Source: Hypsibius dujardini (taxonomy: Eukaryota > Tardigrada > Eutardigrada > Parachela > Hypsibiidae). From it: a stretch of 20,000 nucleotides of DNA. The translations under genes were made by a program, and so were the position numbers. Below the pieces are notes generated by a model. It saw only the letters and a program-made list of their open reading frames with translations, had not been told where the DNA came from and did not search any database. The DNA lies in NCBI GenBank assembly GCA_001579985.1, contig LRSR01010807.1, positions 1 to 20,000 on the forward strand, written 5' to 3'. Shown piece after piece: positions 11,235 to 20,000 of the stretch. How positions within the stretch are numbered: the first letter of the stretch is position 1; each line of letters opens with the position of its first letter.

Positions 11235-12561
11235 ATGAACTCATTAAAGCAGCTCAAAAACCGAACGGCATCCCTCAGTGGTTTCTTCCTGCCTCGCACA
11301 CCAGCCGGCGCTCCCGGCCACCGAAGGATGTACGGAAGAGCGGCGGGATGTGTTTCGGAATTTCTCACATTACGTGCGGAATCCCCTTCAACGCGAGGAA
11401 ATGTTTGCGCAGCGTCCCTCCTTCCTCCGTCGTCAACGTGCCACAGGTCGTTTTCCGCAATCACCAGGCGGCCGGACACTTTTCCGCCGGATATGGGAGG
11501 TGCCATGCTGACGCAAAAGAGGTTCAAGAAGAAATCGGCCAAGCCGGCGGTCGTGGTGCGTTTATATGTCTCATTTCCCAAATCAAAATGGAAAACAGAT
11601 TGATTGACTGTCACCTTATGATTGATTGATTGTTTGGCATCGATTGATTGGCACCTTATGGTTGATTAGTTGATTGATTGATTGATTGAAATGGTCTCAA
11701 CTATATTTTCGTTGTTCCACGCATACAGTAGTGTAAAGTTCTCCTCTGCGTTTTCCCACAGGAGGATGAAGATGATTATGACAAAGAGGAAGAAGCAGTG
11801 GAGGTCCTGGAGGAGGAGGAGGATGACGGGATGCCCAAGGACTGGAAGACCATTAAAGCTCACGGTAATGCAGCGGATGACGCCGGCGTCCTCTCACTTG
11901 TCAGTGTAAACGTCATTTCTCCCACGGCGCCAGTTTTTAACCGAAATCTTTTTTTGTTTTGTTTCTAGTGCACTCAGTCCGGACCGACAGTATTTTAAAG
12001 GTGGCGCTAGGATCATCACGCGGGTAATGAACCTCGCTCCCTGTCGCGCTACTAGAAATAACAGTGGATTTCTTTCCGCCTGGTTTGTGCAGCAAAGTGG
12101 AGGAAGCGTTTTACGAAGGCAAATGGCGCATCAACGGCGAGAAGGCGACGAAGAAGTCCTCGGAGGTTCGTTACCTACAGTAACCACTGTAACCACTGTG
12201 ACCACTGTAACTATAGTAACCATTGTAACCATTGTAACCACTGTAGCTTTCACGCTCCACCACGTTGGCTTAAGCTCTGCTGGGTGTATGTAGGTGGCGT
12301 CTGGCGATGAGATTGACGTGGTACTCAGCTACAACCGCGCAAATCCCGACTTCCTGGATATATCGAGGCAAGAAACTCGTCAGATCAGATCCGCAACGAT
12401 TGATGCCTGACACATTGATGTCTGACATACATAGGGTTCAGGTTGTGGATATCGGGACGGCCCTTGTCAAGGGAAAGTATCAGATCGAGCTGAAACTGTG
12501 GAAACTGCTCACCATCGAAAACTACAAGCCACCGAACAAGTACACCATTACCGGAAACTGA
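11235..12561 (+). CDS. MTRES1: MTRES1 (mitochondrial transcription rescue factor 1)
   Basis: MTRES1 (C6orf203) is a mitochondrial S4-type RNA-binding protein linked to mitochondrial transcription and ribosome quality control. Six exons: 11235-11555, 11762-11864, 11969-12023, 12093-12165, 12294-12367, 12435-12561. They total 753 nt (250 residues; the human protein is about 240), and all phases agree. The N-terminus (MNSLKQLKNRTASLSGFFLP) is basic and hydroxylated, fitting a mitochondrial presequence. An acidic stretch (EEEAVEVLEEEEDDGMPKDW) follows, as in the human protein. The S4 fold reads SVRTDSILKVALG, then GKVEEAFYEGKWRINGEKAT, then GDEIDVVLSYN. The end IELKLWKLLTIENY matches the conserved C-terminal strand. 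The fifth intron (12368-12434) starts with GC (GAG|GCAAGA). No GT donor there keeps the frame. The family call is confident; the first exon start is chosen by the presequence. Confidence 0.9.
12178..12246 (+). repeat. 9-bp GTAACCACT tandem array
   Basis: About seven variant units (GTAACCACT, GTGACCACT, GTAACTATA, GTAACCATT) lie in the 128-nt fourth intron of MTRES1, just inside the donor site. Confidence 0.9.
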
Positions 12562-12889
12562 CACCGCAAATCGACGGCGACTTCCCTCTGCTGTGCGTTT
12601 TGCCTCTTTTTTTGCGGCATGTTTTGATGAAATGGACAGTTGCATGTGATGCCCGAACGGAATACGGGTCTTTTGTGGTGGCAGGAATTCTGCTCCGGCG
12701 GCGCCTCCGCTTTCGTATGGTGGTACGAGGGAGGGAAGGAACCCGGAGCTACGCAACACGCAATCGGATCTTCCGAGACCGCTTTACGAAAACATTTCTC
12801 CTCCCATCCCAGTGGTCTGCTCATTGGAGCTGAAGAAATACGTCAGATTTTGAAAAACTGTCTGGAAATTACGATTCCAGGGTCCCTGC

Positions 12890-13293
12890 CAGAGATGGGC
12901 AATTCACACTCACGCGACTGATATTGACTGAGTTGTCTCCGACGAGTGTGGGTGGTCAGTTGAATTGACCGAAATTTTCCCACCCGTGAGTGGAGAAGTT
13001 ACAGCCGATAAATTCTAATGAAAATATTAGCTTTTCGTGCGATCTTTCGTTCCCACAAACCTATTTTGGGTCCTTCCACCAACCAACCTACATGAAGACC
13101 CGCGTTCTTGACCGCTAAAATCAATGAATCATACGACCTTAAAAATTAAAAGATTTTTTGCCGGCTAATTAAAAAAGCGGATTTGAATTGAGAGTGAGTT
13201 GAATTGTTCCAAAAAGTGCATTTTTGTGCATTTTTTTAGTGGACCGTAAGTGTGTGACAGTTCAGTTCGAGTTTCGCGAATTGCCCATCTCTG
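12890..13293. mobile_element. non-autonomous hAT-type element (404 bp)
   Basis: The left end is CAGAGATGGGCAATTC and the right end is its exact 16-bp reverse complement. CAGNGNTGGGCAA is the typical terminus of hAT transposons. The flanks GTCCCTGC (12882-12889) and GTCCCTTC (13294-13301) differ at one base, fitting the 8-bp target duplication hAT elements make. The interior has no transposase frame, so it is a MITE-type derivative that needs an enzyme from elsewhere. Confidence 0.88.
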
Positions 13294-13295
13294 GT

Positions 13296-13415
13296 CCCTT
13301 CTGTCGTACGATCAGCCCTTCTGTCGTACGATCGTCCCTTCTGTCGTATGATCAGCCCTTCTGTCGTACGATCAGCCCTTCTGTCGTACGATCGGCCCTT
13401 CTGTCGTACGATCAG
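13296..13415 (+). repeat. 20-bp tandem repeat, six copies
   Basis: The unit is CCCTTCTGTCGTACGATCAG, with single-base changes at the last positions and one T in the GTACGATC core. The unit contains GATCGTACGAC-like dyad symmetry on reading both strands. It keeps frames open on both strands but is not taken as coding. Confidence 0.95.
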
Positions 13416-13606
13416 TTCATGAGCGAGAATATTTGCTCCATCGGGCGCTGGCTTCATTTATGATCATACTGCAACAGGAGTATCGGTCATACTTCCCTCA
13501 TTCCGGCAATGGCCTTCCCGACTGTCGCGTAAAGCGCGCCATAAATACCCCCAGACACGACACACGTAAAACACAAGTAAATATATCATCCAAATCAAGC
13601 AGTCAA

Positions 13607-14531
13607 TCAGTGCTTTTTGGCGTCAACCGCCACGTGCTTGTCCGCGCTGTTTCGGTTCTTCAATTTGTAAATGATGACGCCAAGCGCAATGAATCCGTAT
13701 GTTGAGATGGCAATCTGCAAAACGAGAAACCAACCAAGCGTTTATGAAGACCGAAAACCACGGAAAAAAAATGCCGGCCGAAGTAATATGAAGTATACAA
13801 ATAATATAATAATACAATACAAATATATAATTGGTATATCTATAGCGAAGGCATTAAGCAAAGATAAATTAAATACATTATTATTTCATATTAAATTAAA
13901 GATAATTCTAGTTTCTTTGCGCACCACGTCGAGGAGCACTTGATTGATTGAAATCAAAAACCACAATTAAATAGAACATTCAATGTGTTTATGCTGAATA
14001 TGAATGATTGATTGATTGATCGAAATGGAAAATACAAGTTACAACACATAGTCAATCGATCAATCAATCAATGGTATCAAGCAATCAAATTCTACAGAAA
14101 AGTTGATCAATCAATCAAGGGTATTGAGCAATGTAACTCCACAGGAAAGTCAATCAATCAATCAATCGATAGTATTAAGCAATGAAATTCCACAGGAAAG
14201 TCGATCAATCAATCAATCAAGGGTATCAAGCAATGTAACTCCACAGGAAAGTCTTCAACTACGCCTCAGTTGATTCATAGATCTCACAGAAATTTCTAAC
14301 CCTCTAAAACTTCATTGATATTCACTTCATCCCGGAATCCCGTATTCAAACTTCCCTCAATCAAATTGACAGCACCATAATTTCCATTCAGCCCGGCCGG
14401 GATTGGAATATTTTACAACGGAGAAAAAGTGATGAATGTTCTCTTACATTCCGCCTTCCGATGATGGTGTAGGTGTTGTAGTACTTCTGCCAGCCCTTCA
14501 AATGTTCAAGCTCCGCGTGATCTCCAGCCAT
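13607..14531 (-). CDS. ATP5MK: ATP synthase membrane subunit k (DAPIT/USMG5)
   Basis: A small single-pass subunit of mitochondrial ATP synthase that helps link enzyme dimers in the inner membrane. Two minus-strand exons, 14531-14448 and 13714-13607, encode 28 plus 35 residues (63; human 58). MAGDHAELEHLKGWQKYYNT then YTIIGRRN matches the human pattern of KYFNSYTLTGR. The second exon gives the membrane segment IAISTYGFIALGVIIYKLK and a basic tail ending in KKH. The donor is GTAAG, the acceptor TTTTGCAG, phase 0. The start has a strong context (AGCCATGG). An acceptor-like TTTTGGCTGTAG about 25 nt before the ATG suggests a leading non-coding exon. The size and motif order leave little doubt. Confidence 0.93.
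14050..14253 (+). repeat. about 50-bp tandem repeat, four copies
   Basis: Each copy has (ATCA)n, then GGTAT(C/T)(A/G)AGCAATG, then AACTCCACAGGAAAGT or a close variant. Copies end near 14102, 14150, 14201 and 14252. It lies in the only intron of ATP5MK (13715-14447), beside further AATC microsatellite at 13998-14025. Confidence 0.88.
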
Positions 14532-15641
14532 GGCTTTAACCGCGTACAGTTCTCCTACAGCCAAAAAAAATCGACGAATAAAATTTGCAATCGGGGCGGA
14601 CGTGCAAATTTTAACAAGCAAGAAACGCAAGAAAATGTTGAGCAGCAAAAAGATAACCATGAATCAACTTATTTCACCTGGAAAATCCTCCGGAAATTCT
14701 GCCAAAAAACGGCGTAAAATCAAAGGGTTTACAAACTTGTTTCAGGAAAGTGAATAACGGGAAGAAATGTTGCAGAAAATTCAAGTTCCCCACTTTTTAT
14801 TGTCCCCCTTTAATTGGTCCGTCCACAAGCCACGCCCCTTATCCTGAAGTAGTTCCGCCTCTTTAATGTAACTGTTGGAACCCCCCGGGGAAGTAAACAA
14901 CAGTCGTCGCGCTGGCAGACAAAGAGAATATGAACCAGAACCAATTCAAACCATATTCTACGGAGAGACACGCCGAATCTCCCATACCTAGGCTGTGGTG
15001 CGTTTCCATTCGTCTATTTACGGTAGTTTGACTAATGAAAAATATGAGTGTTGTGTAGCTCCTCCTACATGTAGCCAATAGGGCCAATTGACTATGGCAG
15101 TCAACAAGCAGTGTACATGCGTCGGCTTTCATAATTTTTTTCGGCTTTACATATTCTTTAATGACAAAACTTTTTACCAAGTAATCCTAAAAAATAAATG
15201 ATCAATGTTATAAAAATACAACGAATTCTTTTCCGTCGCTCAATAGTCTCAGTTTTTGTTTTGAAACAGCGGATCAGCCAAAATGTTCTTTCTGTCTGGA
15301 AACTTTATCTCGCGCGCCGTCTGTTGGTAAACCTTAGGCTCTGTGGGCGGTGCCTGAGATAGTGTAACCAGACATGTGATTCGATTTCGGGGTGGCCTGA
15401 TTAAAGATTTTTCCCACTTACGAGGTGAGTGTGTCTACTCAATGGCAGAATGGTCAGACTCTCCCCCTATAAACTCTTTGGCTGGCAGAAACCATTCATT
15501 TGTTGTTTTGACTTTTCATCAACACACTTCGCAGTCACAAAAACGCCATTACCCGGAAGGAATTTTGTTAATAGGTAATTTTCAATTGTTGGCACATTCA
15601 GATTTATTTTGCACGTGACGACACTTTTTCGTTTGTTTCAG
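14532..15641. other. divergent region between ATP5MK and SYAP1
   Basis: Contains the 5' side of both genes. Possible first-exon material of SYAP1 includes ATGTTCTTTCTG near 15283, which gives MFFLSGNFISRAV before donor GTAAAC. A second strong donor, GAG|GTGAGT, is at about 15425. Neither joins the first certain SYAP1 exon in phase. No other gene was recognised. Confidence 0.5.
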
Positions 15642-18039
15642 GAAGAAACTAGCGTGGACTATTTTTTGCAAATGGACGCGACGTCGCCAGACGCAGCCGA
15701 AGTTTACCTCGAACCGACTACGAAAAAGCGCACGGAAACCGTCAAGGACGAAACTCCCGTTGTCGAATTCAATGCCGAATCAGTGACAGTCCTGGTTGAA
15801 GGTAGAGGATTTTTTTTGTGGATGGAATATTTTTGGGCCCATTTTAAGACGTCTTCGACATATCTCTTCCCCCACAGAAACTCCGACCAAAGTGCAACGT
15901 ACCACTGGTTTCTTCGGTGAGCATTTTGAGGACACTTGTGTGATTTGAGTTTAAATTTACGGCTTCTTGACTATGACAGGAGCGATTTCGAGTTTCGCAA
16001 GCGGAATTTCGGTGGCTGGACAGAGCGTGGTGGAGCAGGCCAAGGGTGTCGGAAAGGTGGTGCAAAAGTCGCTGGAGGAGAATGTAAGAAATTATCCTGA
16101 TATGATTCAGCTGGTATGACATGGACGGCCGATTTTCTTTCTAGCCAATCCTTGGGAATTTCAACAGAATGCAGCAAGAATTTATCCAGGAAAAGCAGGC
16201 CAACATTCGCGGTCCCGGTGTTGCACCGTGGGTCGCGATGGCGAATGAAGATGAAATCAAAACGCAAATTCTGGAACTTTCAAAGGTAAGGAAGCTTTGT
16301 ATAAACTACGAGTGCAGGCGTGGAGTGAGTTAGCGAATGAATTCGGCAGTTGTGTACGAGTAGTGTTGATCAGTCGCTTGATTGATCGTTTGATTGCTTG
16401 TTTGATTGATCGTTCGATTGCTTGTTTGATTGATCGCTTGTTTGATTGCTTAGTTGCTTGATTTCCTTGATTGCTTAGTTGCTTGATTTCCTTGATTGCT
16501 TGCTTGATTGATCGTTTGTTTGATTGCTCAGTTGCTTGATTGCTTGATTGATCGATTGTTTGATTGCTCAGTTGCTTGATTGCTTGATTGATCGATTGTT
16601 TGATTGCTCAGTTGCTTGATTGCTCAGTTGCTTGATTGCTTGCTTGATTGATCAACTTAGTGAAGATTGGCCATTAAAGCGAGACTTGTTTCCGAAATTT
16701 CCTTGGTTGAAGTGCATCAGTTGGGAACATATGAATCCTCGCTTTGCGAGTTAGTGACAAACAACCATCAATCTTCGCCAAATATTTGTCGTAATTCTGT
16801 GTGTTTCACATACTGCAGCGTATACGACTATTGAATCGTTCAGACTTCAATCGGTTCGGCAGTTTCGTAGCGGTTTTGTTTTTGCAGGATAAGCGCAACT
16901 TCACACGCGAACCGCCGGCGGGCGCTAGTTTCGAATTTGACCTTCCGTCAGCGATGCCTGTGGCGACGGTTCTCATGCGGGAGGATCCCCATTTGAATGA
17001 ACTCCGCTTTGAACTGGTGCCGAAAGTGTAAGTTGACTTTCTACCGCAACGAACTGTTTTGGCTGAAGGCTGATAACAGGCTTCACCTTGGCAGCGTGAG
17101 CGAGACCGCATTCTGGCGCAACTACTTCTACCGCATCTCCCTCATCAAACAATCCTCCGAACTTTCTGCGGAATCTCAGGATGGTGCGACGATAATTACC
17201 CGAACTTCTGGCTGATTACTGTTCCTTCACGTCGTTTTATTTTGTTTGATACTGTAGGAAATACCAGCAGGATGACCGAAGCTGACCGTGACGATGTCTC
17301 GGTCGCAAGTAATTTGGACCTGATGGACGGATCAGTGGTGGGTGATTCCGATGCCCATGAGCACTGCCCAGTCGGTCTTCCTCCCGTCAACCCACAAGAC
17401 GGCGCAGGTATTGGATCGCAAACACATTTCCATTTTCCGGACGTATCTCGCCTGTCTGCTGCATCTACATGCCTGTTTACGTGCTTGTCTGTCTATCTGT
17501 CTGCCTCCCTATCTACCTGTCTGTTTGTAGGCCTACCTGCTTGTCTGTCTGCTTGCCAGTTTATCTGTCTATCTGTCTGCCTGCCTCCGTATCTGTCTGT
17601 CTGTTTGTCTGCCTGCCTGTCTGTCTGCTTGCCAGTTTGGCTGGCTGTCTGTCTGTCAGCCTGCCTCCGTATCTGTCTGTCTGTTTGTCTGCCTGCCTGT
17701 CTACCTGCTTGCCAGTTTGGCTGTCTGTCAGTCTGCCTGCCTGCCTCCCTATCTGTCTGTCTGTTTGTCTGTCTGCCTGTCTACCTGCTTGCCAGTTTGG
17801 CTGTCTGTCAGTCTGTATTTCTCTTCTTGAAGGATTATTGTTTAGATATTTTCGTGTCTCTTTGGTTGCTCCGTGTCTCATTGTGGGCACGCATGTGTTC
17901 GTTAGGCACGGATAAGAAGTCGGACGATTGGGAGCAGGAGCTGCAGCAGACACTGGACAGCTACGAGCTGGTAGACGGCGAAGTCGGCGACAACGACCTG
18001 GAACTGGAACTGGGCGAGGATAATCGCAAAAGCGTCTGA
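15642..18039 (+). CDS. SYAP1: synapse-associated protein 1 homologue, BSD domain
   Basis: SYAP1 (Sap47 in flies) is a BSD-domain adaptor tied to Akt signalling and synapse function. Eight exons join in phase: 15642-15801, 15878-15916, 15980-16083, 16145-16285, 16888-17027, 17095-17183, 17258-17407, 17906-18039 (957 nt, at least 318 residues; human 352). An amphipathic part (ISSFASGISVAGQSVVEQAK) precedes the BSD domain. There VAPWVAMANEDEIKTQILEL, then DKRNFTREPPAGASFEFDLP, LRFELVPKV and SETAFWRNYFYRISLIKQSS match human SYAP1 closely, including the FWRNYFYR signature. The C-terminal DDWEQELQQTLDSYEL also matches the human tail. The first start codon is unresolved: an ATG at 15672 is in frame, but an upstream exon may supply the N-terminus. 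Introns 4 and 7 carry repeat arrays. Confidence 0.93.
16370..16655 (+). repeat. TGATTGATCG/TTGCTTGATT array in SYAP1 intron
   Basis: Interleaved TTGATTGATCG, TTGATTGCTCAG and TTGCTTGATTGC units form a loose higher-order repeat in the 602-nt fourth intron of SYAP1. Sub-blocks of about 50 bp recur (starting near 16500, 16550 and 16600). Confidence 0.85.
17448..17818 (+). repeat. CTGT array with 80-bp higher-order unit
   Basis: CTGT/CTGC units in the last SYAP1 intron are organised into longer repeats. The marker GCTTGCCAGTTT recurs with GCCAG at 17555, 17631, 17711 and 17791, so the period is 76, 80 and 80 bp. Each unit runs ATCTGTCTGTCTGTTTGTCT, then CTGCCTGTCTACCTGCTTGC, then CAGTTTGGCTGTCTGTCAGT. 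Confidence 0.9.
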
Positions 18040-18270
18040 CACGACGCGCCGTGTCCCTTTTTGCGCGTGTTTAATGCATTCTACCCTTCCATGCAGACTG
18101 CTTCAATCGTCCGCCATTCATTCATGTCCGTTCCGAGGCTTCACAAAACGATGCGAGGAAGATTTTTACACGATTCTTCGGTTTTTAGTTAATAAGTTCA
18201 AACAATTTGAAAATGTTATTCGTGGTATTAAAACGAACAATGCACAAAGCGAGAGCGATTATCTGTGAAC
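18040..18270. other. shared 3' region of SYAP1 and MRPS16
   Basis: Only 231 nt separate the two stop codons of these converging genes. ATTAAA on the plus strand near 18227 (for SYAP1) lies beyond ATTAAA on the minus strand near 18066 (for MRPS16). The two 3' UTRs would overlap if both are used. Confidence 0.55.
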
Positions 18271-19295
18271 TTAGCCGGTCGCTTCCTGTTTGCTTGAGTC
18301 AGTCGCTTCAAGCTGTGCCTTCGCTGCGGCCTTTTTCCGGTTGCGGCTGGCCTCGATGTACGACATCGGATGGACAGGGAAGAAGCCGCACAGTCCGAGG
18401 AGTTGCTCCACTTGGCGAGTCACTTTGGCGCCCGTTCCCAGCCAATATTTGATCCTGCCAGGGCAGAAAAAAAACTTATGCTTATATCAATCAATCAATC
18501 AATCAATCAATCGAATATCAATCATCAGCCGCGGAATCGGCTGAGGATTGGATCCGAGGAAAAATTATTGCCGCGATCAGGGCAAGAACACGTAGCAAAA
18601 CTGCTGCGCTAACCGAGTTAAGCCATTTAACTCGATTAATGCATGCTGTGATACATGGACCGAGTTAAAGGGCTTGACTCAGTTAGAGCAAGGTTATTGC
18701 CGCGTGTAATTATGACATTTGCCGCGGCAACAGCAAGGAAACTACGGAGAATCCAATTTTTCAGAACAAAATCCGCCTGTAAACACTTTGACATCAGTAA
18801 AAAGGTAAATAAGGCGCAACGATATCTATTTGATCGACGCATCGTGAGTGACTTCGTGTTGGCTTTTCAATTAAATCAACCAATCAATCGACTGCGGAAT
18901 CGGAGTTGCAATGCCGCAACAAATCAATCAATCGACCGCGACATATGAGTCGCAACAAATCACTCAATCAACCAATCAACCGATCGATGGCGTGCGGTTT
19001 CAACAATTCTCCCTTCGATCAAATACAACACACCGTGACCGATCACCCGTCCCCATCAAACTCCCCTCGGTTGTTGATGAACGGGGACTGACCTGTCCAA
19101 ATTTAATGCGACCAGTTTCTCGTTGGCGGCATTCGGCATGGGATCGTAAGTGCCGACTTGCTCCAGCGTTGCCGCTTCGTCCCATGGATCCTTGTGCCTC
19201 GGTTGGACGCGCAGCAGGTAAAACGGCCGATTGGTGCAGCCGACCAGAACGCTACGAATGATCAGATTCCGGTACCTTGGAACCACAGCGGCCAT
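18271..19295 (-). CDS. MRPS16: mitochondrial small ribosomal subunit protein bS16m
   Basis: A component of the mitochondrial ribosome small subunit, homologous to bacterial S16. Two minus-strand exons, 19295-19093 and 18454-18271, join in phase 2 (AG|G gives Arg) and encode 128 residues (human 137). The first has RYRNLIIRSVLVGCTNRPFY, then DPWDEAATLEQVGTYDPMPN, then EKLVALNLD. The second has RIKYWLGTGAKVTRQVEQLL, then GLCGFFPVHPMSY and a lysine- and alanine-rich tail. GCTNRPFY, EQ(L/V)GTYDP and KLVALNLDRI.YW(L/I)G are the family marks. The donor is GTCAGT, the acceptor CCTGGCAG. The chosen ATG has a strong context (AACCATGG) and precedes the first conserved residue closely. The gene faces SYAP1 tail to tail. 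Confidence 0.95.
18485..18513 (+). repeat. ATCA tetranucleotide microsatellite
   Basis: About seven AATC/ATCA units in the MRPS16 intron. Similar short tracts recur at 18880-18985. Confidence 0.9.
18588..18711 (+). mobile_element. palindromic MITE-like element, copy D
   Basis: The left arm is ACACGTAGCAAAACTGCTGC followed by GCTAACCGAGTTAAGCCATT. The right arm is GGGCTTGACTCAGTTAGAGC then AAGGTTATTGCCGCGTGTAA, its approximate reverse complement. It lies in the intron of MRPS16 and has the shorter form without the internal duplication. Confidence 0.82.
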
Positions 19296-19320
19296 GGTTT
19301 GGGAGATGCGAGTAAGGGAA

Positions 19321-19611
19321 TCAGAAGACGGCAAAAATTCTCTTCACTGTAAAACAGTTGCTTGCCGTTCCGCTTCCGCTGCTCCGCTCCGCCAAAGATC
19401 CGTTCCCCGTTCCGTTGGTTCGTTTATCGGACTTGTTCCGCCGTTTTTTGCGAACCTGTCGGCCTTCACTTTTTTGTTGCCCACGGTCCTTTATCGTAAA
19501 CGGAACAAGATTCTTGTTCCCTTTAAAGGTATTCTGTAGTTTCTTTGCATCCAGCCCCGCACTGGATTCCTCCTTATGAATGTGAATGTGAATGTGAATG
19601 CATTGATTCAC
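19321..19611 (-). other. basic minus-strand open frame of unknown status
   Basis: A 96-codon open stretch without a convincing start encodes a lysine- and arginine-rich segment including KNLVPFTIKDRGQQKSEGRQ then VRKKRRNKSDKRTNG, ending CFTVKRIFAVF. It lies upstream of MRPS16 on the same strand. It could be the last coding exon of a further minus-strand gene from outside the window, or chance. The His-Ile repeat at its left end comes from the GTGAAT microsatellite. I do not recognise a family. Confidence 0.25.
19576..19600 (+). repeat. TGTGAA hexanucleotide microsatellite
   Basis: Four tandem ATGTGA units. Confidence 0.85.
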
Positions 19612-19740
19612 TTTTTTAAGGAATTGAATTGAGGAACCGACTCGAGAACTGAGTGAATCTTCAGGGTCCTCCCTCAGCTGTCAGTTTTAACAATGAAAAA
19701 TCGGGCTGACAGCGCGAGTCCGCTTAATGCAACCAAACAT

Positions 19741-19810
19741 ACCAGGAACAGGAACAGGAACAGGAACAGGAACAGGAACAGGAACAGGAACGGGAACAGG
19801 AACAGGAACT
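19741..19810 (+). repeat. AGGAAC hexanucleotide array
   Basis: About eleven AGGAAC units, one with GGGAAC. It encodes Arg-Asn repeats in one frame, but nothing around it suggests a gene. Confidence 0.95.
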
Positions 19811-20000
19811 ATTGCGAAAAATCTGTAGCTTCGATGAAATGCACATACTGCACAGGCAGGCGCGCGTTTACAAGTAAAGTTGTATGAAGGACCTTTTCAT
19901 TCTTATTGGACATAACTTCTAATGTAGGTACTAAATTAAAGTATGTAGAGTGTTTTTAGTCACAGTTGTCGGCAAACACGGTCGAAGGGGGAGAGCAACC

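Larger units (their letters stand above)
12562..13606. other. intergenic region between converging MTRES1 and ATP5MK
   Basis: Holds the MTRES1 3' UTR, a hAT-type element, a 20-bp satellite and the ATP5MK 3' UTR. Overlapping frames at 12498-12921 on both strands show no recognisable domain, and I do not call them. An ATTAAA inside the hAT element (near 13145) could serve as a polyadenylation signal. Confidence 0.6.
19296..20000. other. right-end region without a recognised gene
   Basis: Upstream of MRPS16. It includes the basic open frame and two hexanucleotide arrays described separately. From 19810 to the end I see nothing I can name. Confidence 0.6.

Noticed and set aside
11135-11614. Minus-strand 159-codon open frame over MTRES1 exon 1
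   Set aside because: It is the antisense shadow of a real exon; the plus-strand frame continues in phase into the recognisable MTRES1 exons.
12498-12921. Open frames after the MTRES1 stop on both strands
   Set aside because: No recognisable domain, overlapping in opposite strands, and one runs into the hAT element. More likely 3' UTR.
13296-13415. CRISPR-like array
   Set aside because: The 20-bp units are directly adjacent with no spacers, in a eukaryotic intergenic region. This is a minisatellite.
13224-13463. Overlapping open frames on both strands over the 20-bp satellite
   Set aside because: The repeat lacks stops in several frames. The frames begin inside the hAT element, and the peptides are only repeat translations.
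15283-15580. First exons for SYAP1: MFFLSGNFISRAV exon and a 40-nt exon ending at GTAATT
   Set aside because: The first ends in phase 2 while the next certain exon starts in phase 0. The 40-nt exon would fix the phase but introduces a TAA stop, so neither could be called.

Overview
The window is nuclear DNA from an animal. It holds split genes with GT-AG (and two apparent GC-AG) introns, mostly 60-130 nt but some of 0.5-1.5 kb that are swollen by microsatellites. All the recognisable proteins are metazoan-type: a Quaking-class STAR RNA-binding protein, cathepsin L, MTRES1, ATP5MK/DAPIT, SYAP1 and MRPS16. Six recognisable genes in 20 kb point to a compact invertebrate genome. I cannot place the species; a small-genome ecdysozoan such as a tardigrade is only a guess.

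Layout from left to right. 1-3945 (+): the 3' part of a Quaking/HOW-like gene, from inside its KH domain to the nuclear-type C-terminal tail. 3946-5001: hexanucleotide arrays and no gene. 5002-7966 (-): a complete eight-exon cathepsin L-like cysteine protease; its exons sum to exactly 354 codons. 7967-9440: intergenic DNA filled with small inverted-repeat elements. 9441-about 10790 (-): a probable gene whose exon structure I could not close. 11235-12561 (+): MTRES1 (mitochondrial S4-type RNA-binding protein), six exons. 12890-13293: a non-autonomous hAT-type element with a near-perfect 8-bp target duplication, abutting a six-copy 20-bp satellite. 13607-14531 (-): ATP5MK, two exons. About 15642-18039 (+): SYAP1 (BSD domain), eight exons seen, 5' end unresolved. 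18271-19295 (-): MRPS16, two exons, tail-to-tail with SYAP1. 19296-20000: microsatellites and one basic minus-strand reading frame of unknown status.

Three of the six recognised genes (MTRES1, ATP5MK, MRPS16) encode mitochondrial proteins for transcription or translation support, ATP synthase dimer stability and the small ribosomal subunit. They lie within 8.1 kb. The genes are otherwise functionally unrelated, and nothing suggests an operon.

The most notable unexplained structure is a family of about 125-220-bp palindromic MITE-like elements with at least five copies, in introns of two genes and between genes. Also of note are the hAT element, a separate element with perfect 28-bp terminal repeats, and a possible self-regulatory Quaking-binding site upstream of the Quaking gene's own last exon. 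I found no prokaryotic-type system, CRISPR array, rRNA or tRNA. All gene calls rest on reading the protein sequences by eye; no search was run.
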